DNA from: Alphaproteobacteria bacterium
GTDB lineage: Bacteria > Pseudomonadota > Alphaproteobacteria > Micropepsales > Micropepsaceae
Assembly: GCA_019242275.1 (NCBI GenBank)
Contig: JAFAVT010000021.1
Coordinates: forward strand, 1-49,748
Direction: 5' to 3'
DNA: 49,748 nucleotides
A program made the translations under genes and the position numbers. This document shows, one piece after another, positions 28,117 to 38,200 of this stretch (its first letter is position 1; every line of letters begins with the position of its first letter). Below the pieces are notes generated by a model. It saw only the letters and a program-made list of their open reading frames with translations, had not been told where the DNA came from and searched no databases.

Positions 28117-29493
28117 CTAGCCTATAGCCGGCAGGGTCAGCCGGGCCAAAAGCCCCCCCGCCGGGGCTTCGTCCAGCGCGAAAAACCCCCCATAAAGTCT
28201 GGAAATATCCCGCACAATGGCCAGCCCCAGCCCGGAGCCCGGCACGCTTTCATCCAGCCTTTCGCCCCTTGTTCCCACCCGCGCCCGTTCCTCGGGCGTC
28301 AGGCCGGGGCCGTCATCAGCGATTTCCAGCACCAGCATGGCGCCGTCGCGTCTGGCCGTCACCGTCACCAGGTGACGGGCCCATTTGCAGGCATTGTCAA
28401 TCAGATTGCCGGTCATCTCTTCCAGATCCTGGCGTTCGCCGCGGAAGAAGAGACCCGGCGGGCATTCGCTTTCGATCTCGATGCCCCGCGCCGCATGGAT
28501 GCGGGAGAGAACGCGGGTGAGATCACTCAGCACCGGCGCCACTTGGGTGCGATTGCCCAGGGCGCTGACATTTCCGGCCGCCCGCGCCCGCGTCAGGTAA
28601 TGATCCACTTGCCGGCGCATGGTGAAGACCTGGCGCCTGACCTGTTCGGCCAGGGGCGAGGGACCACTTGCCTCCGCTTCGCTGGCCAGGACCGACAGCG
28701 GCGTCTTGAGAAAATGCGCCAGGTTGGAAACATGGGTGCGGGCCCGCGCCACAACTTCGGCGCTGTGGGCGATGAGGGAATTGAGTTCGCCGGCGAGCGG
28801 CGCGATTTCGGCGGGAAAATCGCCTTCCAGGCTTTGCGCCGAGCCATCACGGATGCGTGATAACGCAGTGGCGACACGGCGCAGCGGCAAAAGCCCGATG
28901 CGCACTTGCAGGAACACCGCCACCACCAGACCCACGCCCAGCAGCAGAAACGACCAGATCAAAGTGCCGTTGAAGCGGGCGACCTGCGCATCCACCGCCG
29001 CGCTGTCACCGGCGACCGTCACCTTGAAGGCGCGGGTATCATCGGGTTGTGGCGTGGTGGTGTCGGGAAATTCAATCCGCTGCTGCACCAGGCGCAGATG
29101 CTGGTTGTCCGGGCCGGCGGCATCACCCCATGACAAGGCGCCTTGCCGGCTGGTGATGTGGGGCGTGATGTGGGCCCCGAACAGCGAGCGCGAAGTCTGC
29201 ACCGGCGACTGGCCGGCAATCTCCGGCTCGATCTGGAAGTAAAGCCCGGAATAGACCCGCGCGAAGCTGGCATTGAGAAAACGCTGTTCCAGCGCCATCC
29301 CCAGTTCCGGATCAAAGCTCGCGGCCACCGCCAGCCCGTCCAGATCGGTGCGCAAGGCGGCGTCAAAGCTGCTTTGGGCGGCGCTGCGAAAGGCAGCCGA
29401 CAACACCAATCCGCCCAGGACCAGGCCAAGCAGGGTCCAGATCGCGGCGGTGGCGATCAGCCGCGCCGCCAGCGAGTTCAGCCGAAGCTTCAT
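28117..29493 (-). CDS. Sensor histidine kinase (PhoQ-like)
   Basis: H-box region VSNLAHFLKTPLSVLASEAEA; NLIDNACKWARHLVTV; DDGPGLTPEERARVGTRGERLDESVPGSGLGLAIV. Confidence 0.9.
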   Translation of the reverse strand: MKLRLNSLAARLIATAAIWTLLGLVLGGLVLSAAFRSAAQSSFDAALRTDLDGLAVAASFDPELGMALEQRFLNASFARVYSGLYFQIEPEIAGQSPVQTSRSLFGAHITPHITSRQGALSWGDAAGPDNQHLRLVQQRIEFPDTTTPQPDDTRAFKVTVAGDSAAVDAQVARFNGTLIWSFLLLGVGLVVAVFLQVRIGLLPLRRVATALSRIRDGSAQSLEGDFPAEIAPLAGELNSLIAHSAEVVARARTHVSNLAHFLKTPLSVLASEAEASGPSPLAEQVRRQVFTMRRQVDHYLTRARAAGNVSALGNRTQVAPVLSDLTRVLSRIHAARGIEIESECPPGLFFRGERQDLEEMTGNLIDNACKWARHLVTVTARRDGAMLVLEIADDGPGLTPEERARVGTRGERLDESVPGSGLGLAIVRDISRLYGGFFALDEAPAGGLLARLTLPAIG

Positions 29494-29592
29494 GCCGGCT
29501 GGCGTCCCGATTCCAAAATTCGGATAGTCTTCATATCGGGCTCCTGGTGAATGTCGGAAGGGCGTTCAGTTGCTATGAACCAATCCCACCAT

Positions 29593-29720
29593 TCACCATG
29601 GGCGGGCTTGACCCGCCCATCCAGGGCAACACGTACGATACCTCGGGGCCCTGGATGGCCGGCTCCCCCGGGTTCGCGCGAAGCGCGACCCGAGGGTAAA
29701 CATCGGCCGGCCATGGTGAG
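29593..29720. repeat. R4-family palindromic repeat carrying a nested hairpin insertion
   Basis: As at 6833, but CCCCGGGTTCGCGCGAAGCGCGACCCGAGGGTAAACATC is inserted between GGCTC and GGCCGGCC. Confidence 0.8.
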
Positions 29721-29775
29721 ATCAGAAAAATCGGCACCATCTCCATTCAGCTTGCGCTAAAAATTTTGCAGCATC

Positions 29776-30447
29776 CTATTTCGCCGCGGCAGGCGCGTCG
29801 AGGCTGTAGCCCAGGCCCCGCACGGTCTGGATCAGGCCGGCATCCAGCTTCTTGCGCAGGCGCCCGACAAAGACCTCGATGGTGTTGGAGTCGCGGTCGA
29901 AATCCTGGTCGTAAAGATGCTCGACCAGTTCGGTGCGCGACACCACCTTGCCGCGATGGTGGGCCAGATAGGCCAAGAGGCGATATTCCTGGCTGGTGAG
30001 CTTGACCGGATTGCCCGACAGCGTGACGCGGGAGGCGCGGGTATCAATCCGCAAGGGACCGATCTCGATTTCCGCCGCGGCCAGCCCCGCGGCCCGGCGC
30101 AAAAGTGCCCTTAAGCGCGCCAGCAATTCCTCGGTATAGAAAGGCTTGGCCAGATAATCATCGGCGCCGGCATCAAACCCCGCCACCTTGTCGCTCCAGC
30201 TATCGCGGGCGGTGAGAATCAAAACCGGCATCATCTTGCCGGCCTTGCGCCATTTCTCCAGCACGGCGACTCCGTCCAGCTTCGGCAGGCCCAGATCCAG
30301 GATCACCGCGTCATAAGGTTCGGTGTCGCCCAGGAAATGGCCTTCCTCGCCGTCAAAGGCGCTGTCCACGACATAACCGGCATCGGCCAATGCCTTGCGC
30401 AGCAGGCGCTGCAATTCCTTGTCGTCTTCCACCAGCAGAATACGCAT
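29776..30447 (-). CDS. OmpR/PhoP-family response regulator
   Basis: MRILLVEDDKELQRLLRKALADAGYVVDSAFDG; DAVILDLGLPKLDG; C-terminal winged helix. Confidence 0.94.
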   Translation of the reverse strand: MRILLVEDDKELQRLLRKALADAGYVVDSAFDGEEGHFLGDTEPYDAVILDLGLPKLDGVAVLEKWRKAGKMMPVLILTARDSWSDKVAGFDAGADDYLAKPFYTEELLARLRALLRRAAGLAAAEIEIGPLRIDTRASRVTLSGNPVKLTSQEYRLLAYLAHHRGKVVSRTELVEHLYDQDFDRDSNTIEVFVGRLRKKLDAGLIQTVRGLGYSLDAPAAAK

Positions 30448-30521
30448 GTCTGCCTCCTTAAGAGCGCAATCCGAAAAGTGTGAAGCGGTTTTCGGAAAAA
30501 TTGCGCGACCAACAAAACATT

Positions 30522-31109
30522 TCAGCGGCCGTCGCGGCGGTCACGACCGCCGCCGCCGAAATTGCGATTGCCAAAACCGCCGCTGGGCGCACCGCCAAAG
30601 CCGCGCTCGCCGCCAATGCGGCCATTGCCGGGCCCGCCGCCAAAGGGCACAAAATTTTCGCCGCGACTGTCAAAGCGCTGGCCATAGGGCTGCGGCGCGG
30701 CACCCCGATTGTCATAGCGGGGCGCATATTGCGGTTCGTCGCGCGGTGTGAAGCGTTGCCCCTCGTCACGTCGGTCCAAGGGCGGACCGCTTTCATTCTG
30801 GGGCGCCCGATAGCGCGGCGCATCAAACGCATCGCGCCCCGGCGACTGGCTCAGCACCCGGCCGGTGCGGGCATCGGTATCCAGCCACATCACCCGCCCG
30901 TCGGGCGTCAGCCATTTGAGATGATAATGGGGGTCGCCATTCTGGTTGGCACCTTCGGCATCCAGAAACTGACCGGGATGATCGCGCCGGATCTGCGGCA
31001 ACAGCCGGTCCAGCGGCTGGGCCGGTTGCGCGGCCGCACCGCCCGCCGCCACAAGGGGGGCGAGAAACGGCAAAATCCTTAGGAAAATCCGGCTGCGCAT
31101 GGCTCTCAC
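30522..31109 (-). CDS. Exported PepSY-like protein with RGG-rich C-terminal tail
   Basis: Signal-peptide-like N-terminus; QIRRDHPGQFLDAEGANQNGDPHYHLKWLTPDGRVMWLDTDARTGRVLSQ; tail GGERGFGGAPSGGFGNRNFGGGGRDRRDGR; upstream of RR/HK. Confidence 0.75.
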   Translation of the reverse strand: MRAMRSRIFLRILPFLAPLVAAGGAAAQPAQPLDRLLPQIRRDHPGQFLDAEGANQNGDPHYHLKWLTPDGRVMWLDTDARTGRVLSQSPGRDAFDAPRYRAPQNESGPPLDRRDEGQRFTPRDEPQYAPRYDNRGAAPQPYGQRFDSRGENFVPFGGGPGNGRIGGERGFGGAPSGGFGNRNFGGGGRDRRDGR

Positions 31110-31232
31110 AACTATAACGCGCGATATGAACCCGGGATGAATACCGCGTCCAGACCCGGTTCAGTTTCATCGGCTTAAGGTCGTTTTCATGGGACGGCAA
31201 CCCGCCTTCCCGGCGAGACAAAGGAGACGACC

Positions 31233-31555
31233 ATGTTTGCCAAAAAGACCATGATGGCAGCCGCGGCTTGGCGGCTCTGACGGCTGCGGGGATCGGCGGC
31301 GCCGACGCGCAAGTCTTTCATCGCGGCCCGGTGGTGATGCACCGCGACGTGCTGCAGCGCGAAGTGATGCGCCGGCCTGTGGTGATGCGCGCCCGCGTCT
31401 TCGAGACCTTGCGCATGCACCGCCTGGTGGCGCTGGGCGAGCCTTATTTCTTCCATGGCCGCACTGTCGTGCGCGGCCGCGACCGCTTCGGCCGCCTGGT
31501 GCTGGTGGAGCTTGATCCCTGGACCGGCCGCTTCCTGGGCGTGGTCAGAATCTAG
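31233..31555 (+). pseudogene. Small exported protein gene with apparent 1-nt frameshift in the signal peptide
   Basis: AAGGAGACGACC-ATG at 31233 reads MFAKKTMMAAAAWRL*; the +1 frame gives LAALTAAGIGGADAQVFHRGPVVMHRD... to 31555. Confidence 0.55.
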
Positions 31556-31613
31556 CGAGCTTGGGGCAAAGGCCTTCGGTCCGCCCCTCCCCGAAAGGCC
31601 CGAGCCGTCAAGT

Positions 31614-31653
31614 GAAGCCCCGCGTCGTCAACCGGCGCGGGGCTTCTTGTTTT
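31614..31653 (+). terminator. Rho-independent terminator
   Basis: GAAGCCCCGCG-tcgtcaaccgg-CGCGGGGCTTC followed by TTGTTTT. Confidence 0.8.
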
Positions 31654-31798
31654 GGCACGCGCTTGCAGTCCGTTTGGAATGGCCCACCGCTGCCAAGGTC
31701 CGCTTTGACCCAACGCGGTTCCACGGGGGTGGGCGAGTGTGCTAGTGCTGCAACATGGAACTGGCGTAATTTCAGTTTTAAAAAGGGAGCATCTACCA

Positions 31799-32275
31799 AT
31801 GAAATGTCCTGCCTGCGGCGCGCCATTGGGACAGAAGACGCGTGACGGCGTTGAGATGGAAGTGTGCGACTCTTGTGGCGGCATGTGGCTTACAAGCCAG
31901 GAATTAGCCGAGCTTGAGGACGAAGTCTTCGACTTTGGTGACGATGAAAAAGGCAGCTTGATGCTCGGGTCCGCACCGTCCAGCAAAAAATGTCCCCAGT
32001 GCGGTAAGCAGCTACAGTCTTTCAAATATCGTCTGTACGAACTCAATATGGAGTTTTGCGACGAAGGTCACGGCTTCTGGCTCGAAGCGGGGGAGGACAA
32101 ACGGGTCTTAGAGCTTATGAAGGATGAGGAGAAAAACCTCGGAAGGAAGGTCATAGCCGAAGACCGTTTCGCTGCGCATATGCGCTATCTTCGGTCAGGC
32201 TCACTGCTCGATAAGGTGCGCGAGTTGACCATTGATGCAATTGCGTCGAAACCGAAACCCAGATTTGACCCTTGA
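31799..32275 (+). CDS. Zinc-ribbon (zf-TFIIB-type) protein with two ribbons
   Basis: MKCPACGAPLGQKTRDGVEMEVCDSCGGMWLTSQELAELE and KKCPQCGKQLQSFKYRLYELNMEFCDEGHGFWLEAGE. Confidence 0.85.
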   Translation: MKCPACGAPLGQKTRDGVEMEVCDSCGGMWLTSQELAELEDEVFDFGDDEKGSLMLGSAPSSKKCPQCGKQLQSFKYRLYELNMEFCDEGHGFWLEAGEDKRVLELMKDEEKNLGRKVIAEDRFAAHMRYLRSGSLLDKVRELTIDAIASKPKPRFDP

Positions 32276-32410
32276 ATTAGCAGTGCTCGGCTAGGTGCTC
32301 TTGAACGACTGCTTCTCGCGCCAAGTAGACAGCGACTTTTGGTTTAGTCTTTCGCGCCGCCTGCCACGAAACAAGGTTCTGGTAGGATTCTTCAGGCTTC
32401 GACGAGAAAT

Positions 32411-32740
32411 ATGGATAAAATAGGCCGCTGGGCTATTAGACTGATCGTGATTTGGACCATGGCAGGAGTGGCGTTGCGAGCATTTTTAACGCCGTGGCGC
32501 TGGACGCTGGATCAAAGTCTGGTTGCATTTCTTGGTGTTTGCGCGGTCGCCGTATTGGGGCTTTGGGCAGTAATTTGGCAGCGAGAAGGTATCGAAGGAG
32601 TCAAAAAACGCTGGGCGTTTATGCAGAGCCGCAAAAAGACAGCCGTTCTTAGCGGGCGGCTTCTTCTCTGGAATTTATTGATCTGGATGGCAATTGCGAT
32701 TGCGCTTGTATTTTTCTTTAACGCATATCAATCGCATTAG
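32411..32740 (+). CDS. Small membrane protein of unknown function
   Basis: 109-aa ORF with three hydrophobic segments. Confidence 0.5.
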   Translation: MDKIGRWAIRLIVIWTMAGVALRAFLTPWRWTLDQSLVAFLGVCAVAVLGLWAVIWQREGIEGVKKRWAFMQSRKKTAVLSGRLLLWNLLIWMAIAIALVFFFNAYQSH

Positions 32741-32823
32741 GTCCGGCAGCGGATGGGAATGACCGCACTGGCGCAATGCGGACATTTTTCTGCGCCATCG
32801 TGATCGACGGCTTGGAACAGTGG

Positions 32824-33411
32824 TCAATGGTCCGCCGCCACCGCCTTTTCCAGATGCTCTAGCTGGTCGGCATTCTGGCGGGCGGCGCCGAAATTTGCGC
32901 TGAGCACGGCGAGAGCTTCAGACAGGCTAACATCCGAGGCGGCGTCATCAGGCTGGCCGGGGGCGATGGCGGCGCGGACGGTATCAAGGTCGCCGCCGCC
33001 GGCGGCGGCGTCGAACAGCCGGACAAAGCCCCAAGGCAGACGGCAATCCTGATCACTTTTCGCACTGACATAGACGGGCACCTTTTGGACGATGGTTTCA
33101 ATCTGGGTCTGGGTTCTGATCTGCTCTGCGGCATGGGAGGCGGCCTCGCGCTCGCTCTTCTCAGCGCGCTGTTCGCGGGCGATCAGCGCCCTGCTTTGAG
33201 CCTTCGCCGCCGCCAGGTCACGGGCCGCAAGCTGAGCCTGAAGTGTCGCCACCTGCACCTTCAGTCCGCCGCCGAAGACGCCCTCAATCCGCGCCGTCTG
33301 CCACAGCGCCGCGATGGCAAATATCACAGCGCAGAAAGTTGCGACCGGTCCGGCAACTTTGCCGGTGAGCCAGGAAAGCAAGGTCGTGAGCATTTTCGCC
33401 CTCGTGTGCAT
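32824..33411 (-). CDS. Phage Rz/i-spanin-like lysis protein
   Basis: N-terminal TM, coiled coil (QAQLAARDLAAAKAQSRALIAREQRAEKSEREAASHAAEQI), C-terminal YVSAKSDQDCRLPWGFVRLFDAAA; next to a holin-like gene; start may be 33393. Confidence 0.65.
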   Translation of the reverse strand: MHTRAKMLTTLLSWLTGKVAGPVATFCAVIFAIAALWQTARIEGVFGGGLKVQVATLQAQLAARDLAAAKAQSRALIAREQRAEKSEREAASHAAEQIRTQTQIETIVQKVPVYVSAKSDQDCRLPWGFVRLFDAAAGGGDLDTVRAAIAPGQPDDAASDVSLSEALAVLSANFGAARQNADQLEHLEKAVAADH

Positions 33412-33424
33412 TTAAAATATAATT

Positions 33425-33563
33425 GTCATCCCGGACGCGATGCAGCGCGTAGCGGTGCATCGCAGATCCGGGACCCATTTTGACATCGCACTTGGCGTAT
33501 CCATGGGTCCGTTCGCACGCTGTTGCTACGAACCGCGCGCTTCGCGCTTGGCCGGGATGACAA
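33425..33563. repeat. R1-family repeat between holin-like and spanin-like genes
   Basis: GTCATCCCGGACGCGATGCAGC...GGGACCC...GGGTCC...CCGGGATGACAA. Confidence 0.75.
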
Positions 33564-33578
33564 GTTAGGGAGTGCGCT

Positions 33579-33779
33579 TTACCTGTCCTGCTGCACCAAC
33601 CGGCCGCATATCCCCAGCACCAGCAACAGCAGCGACAGCGCCGTCACGATCCTGCCCGGAACGTGGCTTTTCAGATCATCGGGCAGCGCGGCCCAGGCGG
33701 CCTGCACCGCCGCCGTCAGCACCATCGCCTGCACCGAAAACCAGCGCCAGGCGCTTTTCCATTCCACCACCAGCTTCAT
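33579..33779 (-). CDS. Holin-like small membrane protein
   Basis: 66 aa, hydrophobic segments, directly after the tail fibre gene and before the spanin. Confidence 0.6.
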   Translation of the reverse strand: MKLVVEWKSAWRWFSVQAMVLTAAVQAAWAALPDDLKSHVPGRIVTALSLLLLVLGICGRLVQQDR

Positions 33780-35251
33780 GGCGCCGCCTCCAGCGCCGCC
33801 AGCCGCGCCCTGAGCGACTGGATTTCCTTCACCAGCAGCGGCACCAGCTTGCTGTCATCGCGCGACCATTGCCGGGTGATCGCATCGCCGTCATCGCCGT
33901 CATCACCGGGGGTGACGGCGGCGGCATAAACGCCCTGTTCCTCCTGCGCCACAAAGCCGAAGGCTTCATGGGCGCCATTGGCCTTCCATTCCCATTGCCG
34001 CACTTTAAGGGCGTCAAGAATGGCCCCGGCATCACCGGCATCCCGGATATTGTCCTTCAGCCGCGCATCCGAGCTGGTGTTGTAGGCGGTGGCGGTGCCG
34101 TTGGTGGTGATGGAGCCAACGCCGGTCGAGCCGTTATAGTAAAATTGGGCGAAGGCAACGGCGCTGTTGTCAACACGCGCACTCAAGGCCCAGCCGGTGG
34201 AGCCGTTGTTATACAAGCCGAGCCCCGGACCGCCGTTTTCAACCGCCATTTTGGCAGCGGCGGTCCAGCCGCCATTCGTCGTGGTGCCGACAAGCAAGCC
34301 GCCGTCGGCGGCAAACCTTGCCGCGCGGATGCCGTCGCCGGCCGTGCCGATGGCGGCGGTGTTGTTGGTGAAGATGTCAAGATGCCCGCCCGCGGCGGTC
34401 GCACCGGCCCGGATTTCATTATGGGCGGAGTTGCCGAATACCAGAATCCCGGTCGCGTCCGACAGCGCCCCCAATTGGGTCTTGTAGCTTCCCGCGTAGG
34501 ACGCGGGCGCCAGGCTGAGCAGCGGCGCCGCCGCGTTCAGGCTGACCGCGCCGCTGAAATTTGCCGCCGCCGCCGTCAGGGTGCCGGTGAAAACCGGAGC
34601 GGCCATGTTCACCATGCGCCCATCGGCGCGGCTGTAATGGCGGCAGCGCCAATTGCCGGCGGCGTCGGAGGAAAACATCGCCGTGTCGCCGGCCGCGGTC
34701 ACAATGTCCGCCCCACCGGGCAGGATCAGGCTGGTGGCATTGTGCGTCAGGGTCAGGGCGCCGGCAAAGCGCAACAGCCGAAGCCGGTTCGCCACGGTGC
34801 CGAAGCTGGTTATGGTGGTGCTGCCGGTTACCGCCAGCACCAGCGTGCCGGCGCCGCCGATATCGCAGGTCGCGGCGGATGCAATGCTGCTTTCCGCGCC
34901 GCTGAGAAGGGCGTTCCAGTCCGTCCACACTCCGCCGCCATAAACCAGCAAGGCGCCCGTCGCCGGCACAAAGGCGCGCAGGCCGTCGAACGGCGCCAGC
35001 ATGGTCCAGGCGCCGTCGCGGCAACTGGCGATCTTGTAAGGATAGCCGCTCCAGGCGCCGCTGGGACTGCCGCCGACAATATAGGCATCACCGTCGGCCG
35101 GCGATGACGGTGGGGTGTTGACGAAGACGCCCTTCAGGCAAAGATCGGTAAAGGCATCCAGCCGGGCAAAGGCATCGGCCACCGTGTCGGCATAAAGCTC
35201 GGGCGTGTCGGGCAGGTCGGGCAGGCCAAGCCTGGGCGTGCTATCGGACAT
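33776..35251 (-). CDS. Tail fibre: DUF2793-like N-terminus and C-terminal peptidase S74 intramolecular chaperone
   Basis: MSDSTPRLGLPDLPDTPE...GDAYIVGGSPSGAWSGYPYKIA; C-terminus NTSSDARLKDNIRDAGDAGAILDALKVRQWEWKANGAHEAFGFVAQE. Confidence 0.88.
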   Translation of the reverse strand: MSDSTPRLGLPDLPDTPELYADTVADAFARLDAFTDLCLKGVFVNTPPSSPADGDAYIVGGSPSGAWSGYPYKIASCRDGAWTMLAPFDGLRAFVPATGALLVYGGGVWTDWNALLSGAESSIASAATCDIGGAGTLVLAVTGSTTITSFGTVANRLRLLRFAGALTLTHNATSLILPGGADIVTAAGDTAMFSSDAAGNWRCRHYSRADGRMVNMAAPVFTGTLTAAAANFSGAVSLNAAAPLLSLAPASYAGSYKTQLGALSDATGILVFGNSAHNEIRAGATAAGGHLDIFTNNTAAIGTAGDGIRAARFAADGGLLVGTTTNGGWTAAAKMAVENGGPGLGLYNNGSTGWALSARVDNSAVAFAQFYYNGSTGVGSITTNGTATAYNTSSDARLKDNIRDAGDAGAILDALKVRQWEWKANGAHEAFGFVAQEEQGVYAAAVTPGDDGDDGDAITRQWSRDDSKLVPLLVKEIQSLRARLAALEAAP

Positions 35252-38200
35252 AAAGCATTTCCTTCTTCCGGCGCCCCCGCCCGAGGACGGACGAAAGCTG
35301 ATAGACATTGACGATCAGCGGATTGGGCAGGCCGCCCGGGAAATCCGCCGCCTGCTGGCCGACGTCGTAACGCTGCGCATGCTGCGGCACGGCGGCAAAG
35401 CTGCGCACCACGGCGCCGACGCCATCGCAGATTTCCAGGTCATAGCGTTCAACGCTTTCGCTCATCGGCATTACGCGTTGCGTCAGATGCGCGGAATCGG
35501 GATCGCGGTCGCGCCTCAGCCATGTGATGATCAGATCGCCGCCCTCCCAGCGATGGCGCACATAACAGGGCGCCAATGGCACCAGCGCCGCGGCCTCAAA
35601 GGAAAGCCGCGCCTCTTGCCACGACACATCCGAAACCGGCCGTGTCGCCGGTCCCCAGCGGTAATAAAAAGGCAGCCGCGCCTCGGCCATGCTCAAGCCA
35701 AGCGGCTTCAGCGCATCGTCCAGCACCACCACCCGTGCCCCCGCCGCCACGGGCCCGCGCATCTGCATTTCGCTGCCGCGCCGGCCGCGGCGCAATTGCG
35801 TCAGGGTATATTCGCCCGGCCCGGTGAGATCGGCGCTGACGAATTGCAGCACTTCCCAGCCGCCGTCTTCATTCTGGACCGCCACAATATTGGCGCCGCC
35901 GAACACAGCCTCTTCGCTGGCCGACGCCAGCACGCCATGCGTCAGCTTCACGTTCAAACGGTTCACCCGGTCCCAATGGCCGGCGGGGCCGGACCAGAAA
36001 TCCCCGGTGGTGACGCCAAAGCTGCATGGCTTGGTGAGCGTCGCATCCAGCGTATAGTTATCGCCCGTCGCGCTGCGCATCAGGGCCACGCTGCCCGGCC
36101 ACGGGTCGGCATAGGCGCCGACCAGGGGCGCGGCGACATTCTGGCCTTGTGTCAGCCAGGGCAGGTCAAGAAACAGCAGCAGCGTCCGCCCCGGCGAAAC
36201 CAGATTCTGGCGCAGCCGCGGCAGGGCGGCCGGGCCGCTCCTTATATAAAGTGAGGGGTCGGTGGCCACCGCCTCGATGCGGCGCGCGCCCGCATCAGCG
36301 ATTGCCGTCAGGCGCAGACGGCGTTGCCGGCCGCCCACCGTCAGCAGCACGTCGTCGGCCGGCTCCAGCTTGAGATGCGACGGCGGCAGCCCAAAGCCGG
36401 CGCTTTCGCGCATCACCCAGGCATCCTGCAACAGCCGTTCGCCGATCGCCGTCGCCTGGCCTTCATCCATCACCAGCAGCAGACTGGAAGCGGCAACCCG
36501 CAGCGAGGCCCCGGTCAGCCGCCGCGACACCACACTGGCGGCGGCATAATCAGAAGCGCCGTCCACATAGCTGAGGCGCGAGGCCCCGGGCAGATCGCTT
36601 TCCTGCGCCCGCGCCAGATGAAAACCGGCGCCGTCATCGGGCAACACCAACTGATCTTGGCTGAGCGTAGCGGCCGGGGCGCGGCCGCGCATGACAAAGC
36701 GCAACACGCCTTGGCTTTCCACCGCTTCAAAGGCAAAGGCGTCGGCCAGCGGCGTCAGGGCATCGCGGGCGCTTGCAATATCGCTAACGGCATAGCCGGT
36801 GACCAGGCCATCAAGACCACTCACATCGTAGTTTGTGAACCCGGCGCGTTCGCACAACGCCGCCACCAGCGCCGCCAGCGGCACCGCGCCCAGCCGGCCG
36901 TTCAGCCAATGGCCGTACTGCCAGTTGGGGGCATCGCCCCACACCGCCCCCAGCGCCGGAAACCAGGGGAAGGGCCGCGCATCCCAACACCACAGATGCG
37001 CCCGCTCTACCATCGGTGCGTGATAAATTGTCGAAACCGGATTGTTCGCCGCATCGGCCCAGAAGGCGCCATGCGCTTCCAGAAAGCGGCGCTGCATCAG
37101 ATCATCCCGCGCGCCATCGGAAAAATGCGGCAGAGCGCTTTCGCTGGACTTGGGATCGTAGAAAACATTGGGCTGATTGGCGCCCTTGTTCAGCGCCGGG
37201 CAGCCCAGTTCGGTAAAGACGATGGGCTTTGCTTGCGGCACATAAGCGGTGGGCGTGGCGCTTTCGCTGCCGTCCGGCCGGTCGTAATGCAGATTGCTCC
37301 ACCAGCCCCACAGATCCTTGGCCCGCCACACCCATTGCTTGCCCAGGCCGTCAGTGATCGGTGTACGCGTCTGGCTCAGCCGGTCGGCATCGCTGGCATA
37401 ATACCAGTCATAATCCTCGCCGCCGCGAATGTTGGCTTTAAGATAGGCAGGGTCATAAATCGAAGGCACCACGGCCGCATCCAAATGCGCCTCGCCATCG
37501 CGCCAGTCGGCCAGCGGCAGATAATTGTCCAGGCCGATGAAGTTGATGTTGGCGTCGGCCCACAAGGGATCGAGATTGAAGCGCACGGCGCCGCCGCCGG
37601 TGTGGTGGTTGTTGTATTCGCTCCAGTCCGCGCCATAGGAAATGCGGGTGCCGGGCCCGACAAGGGCGCGCACATCGGCCGCCAAGGTCTTGAGCGCCGT
37701 CACCGCCGGATAGGTTGCCGCATCGCTGCGCGCCCGCGTCAGCCCCACCAGTTCCGAGCCGATGAGAAAATCATCCACCCCGCCGGCCGCGGCGCACAGC
37801 CCGGCATAATGCAGCACCATGCGCCGCCAGCCCCAACTGCCGGCGAAAAAGCTGTTGACCTCATCGGCTACCGCTGTGGTCTGGTCTTCGGCCGCGGGGA
37901 TGATGCGGCCGCGCCAGGGATAGGCCGGCTGATCGCCGCCCGGCGCGATATCCATGAACAGGAAGGGATAGAACAGCACCCGCAGTCCGCGCCGCTTCAA
38001 TTCGGCGATGGCCGCCATCACCGAAGCATCCGACGGTGTGCCGCCAAAGGCCGGCCGGCCACCGACCTGGCTGATCAGATGGGCATCGGCGCGCATGATG
38101 CCGGCCACGCTCCAGCTTTCGGGCCAGGTGTCCTTGTCCAGCGTCTCGACCCCGGGGCGAATGGCAACGCTGCCGGCGGCGAGATCATCGCCGAACCAGC

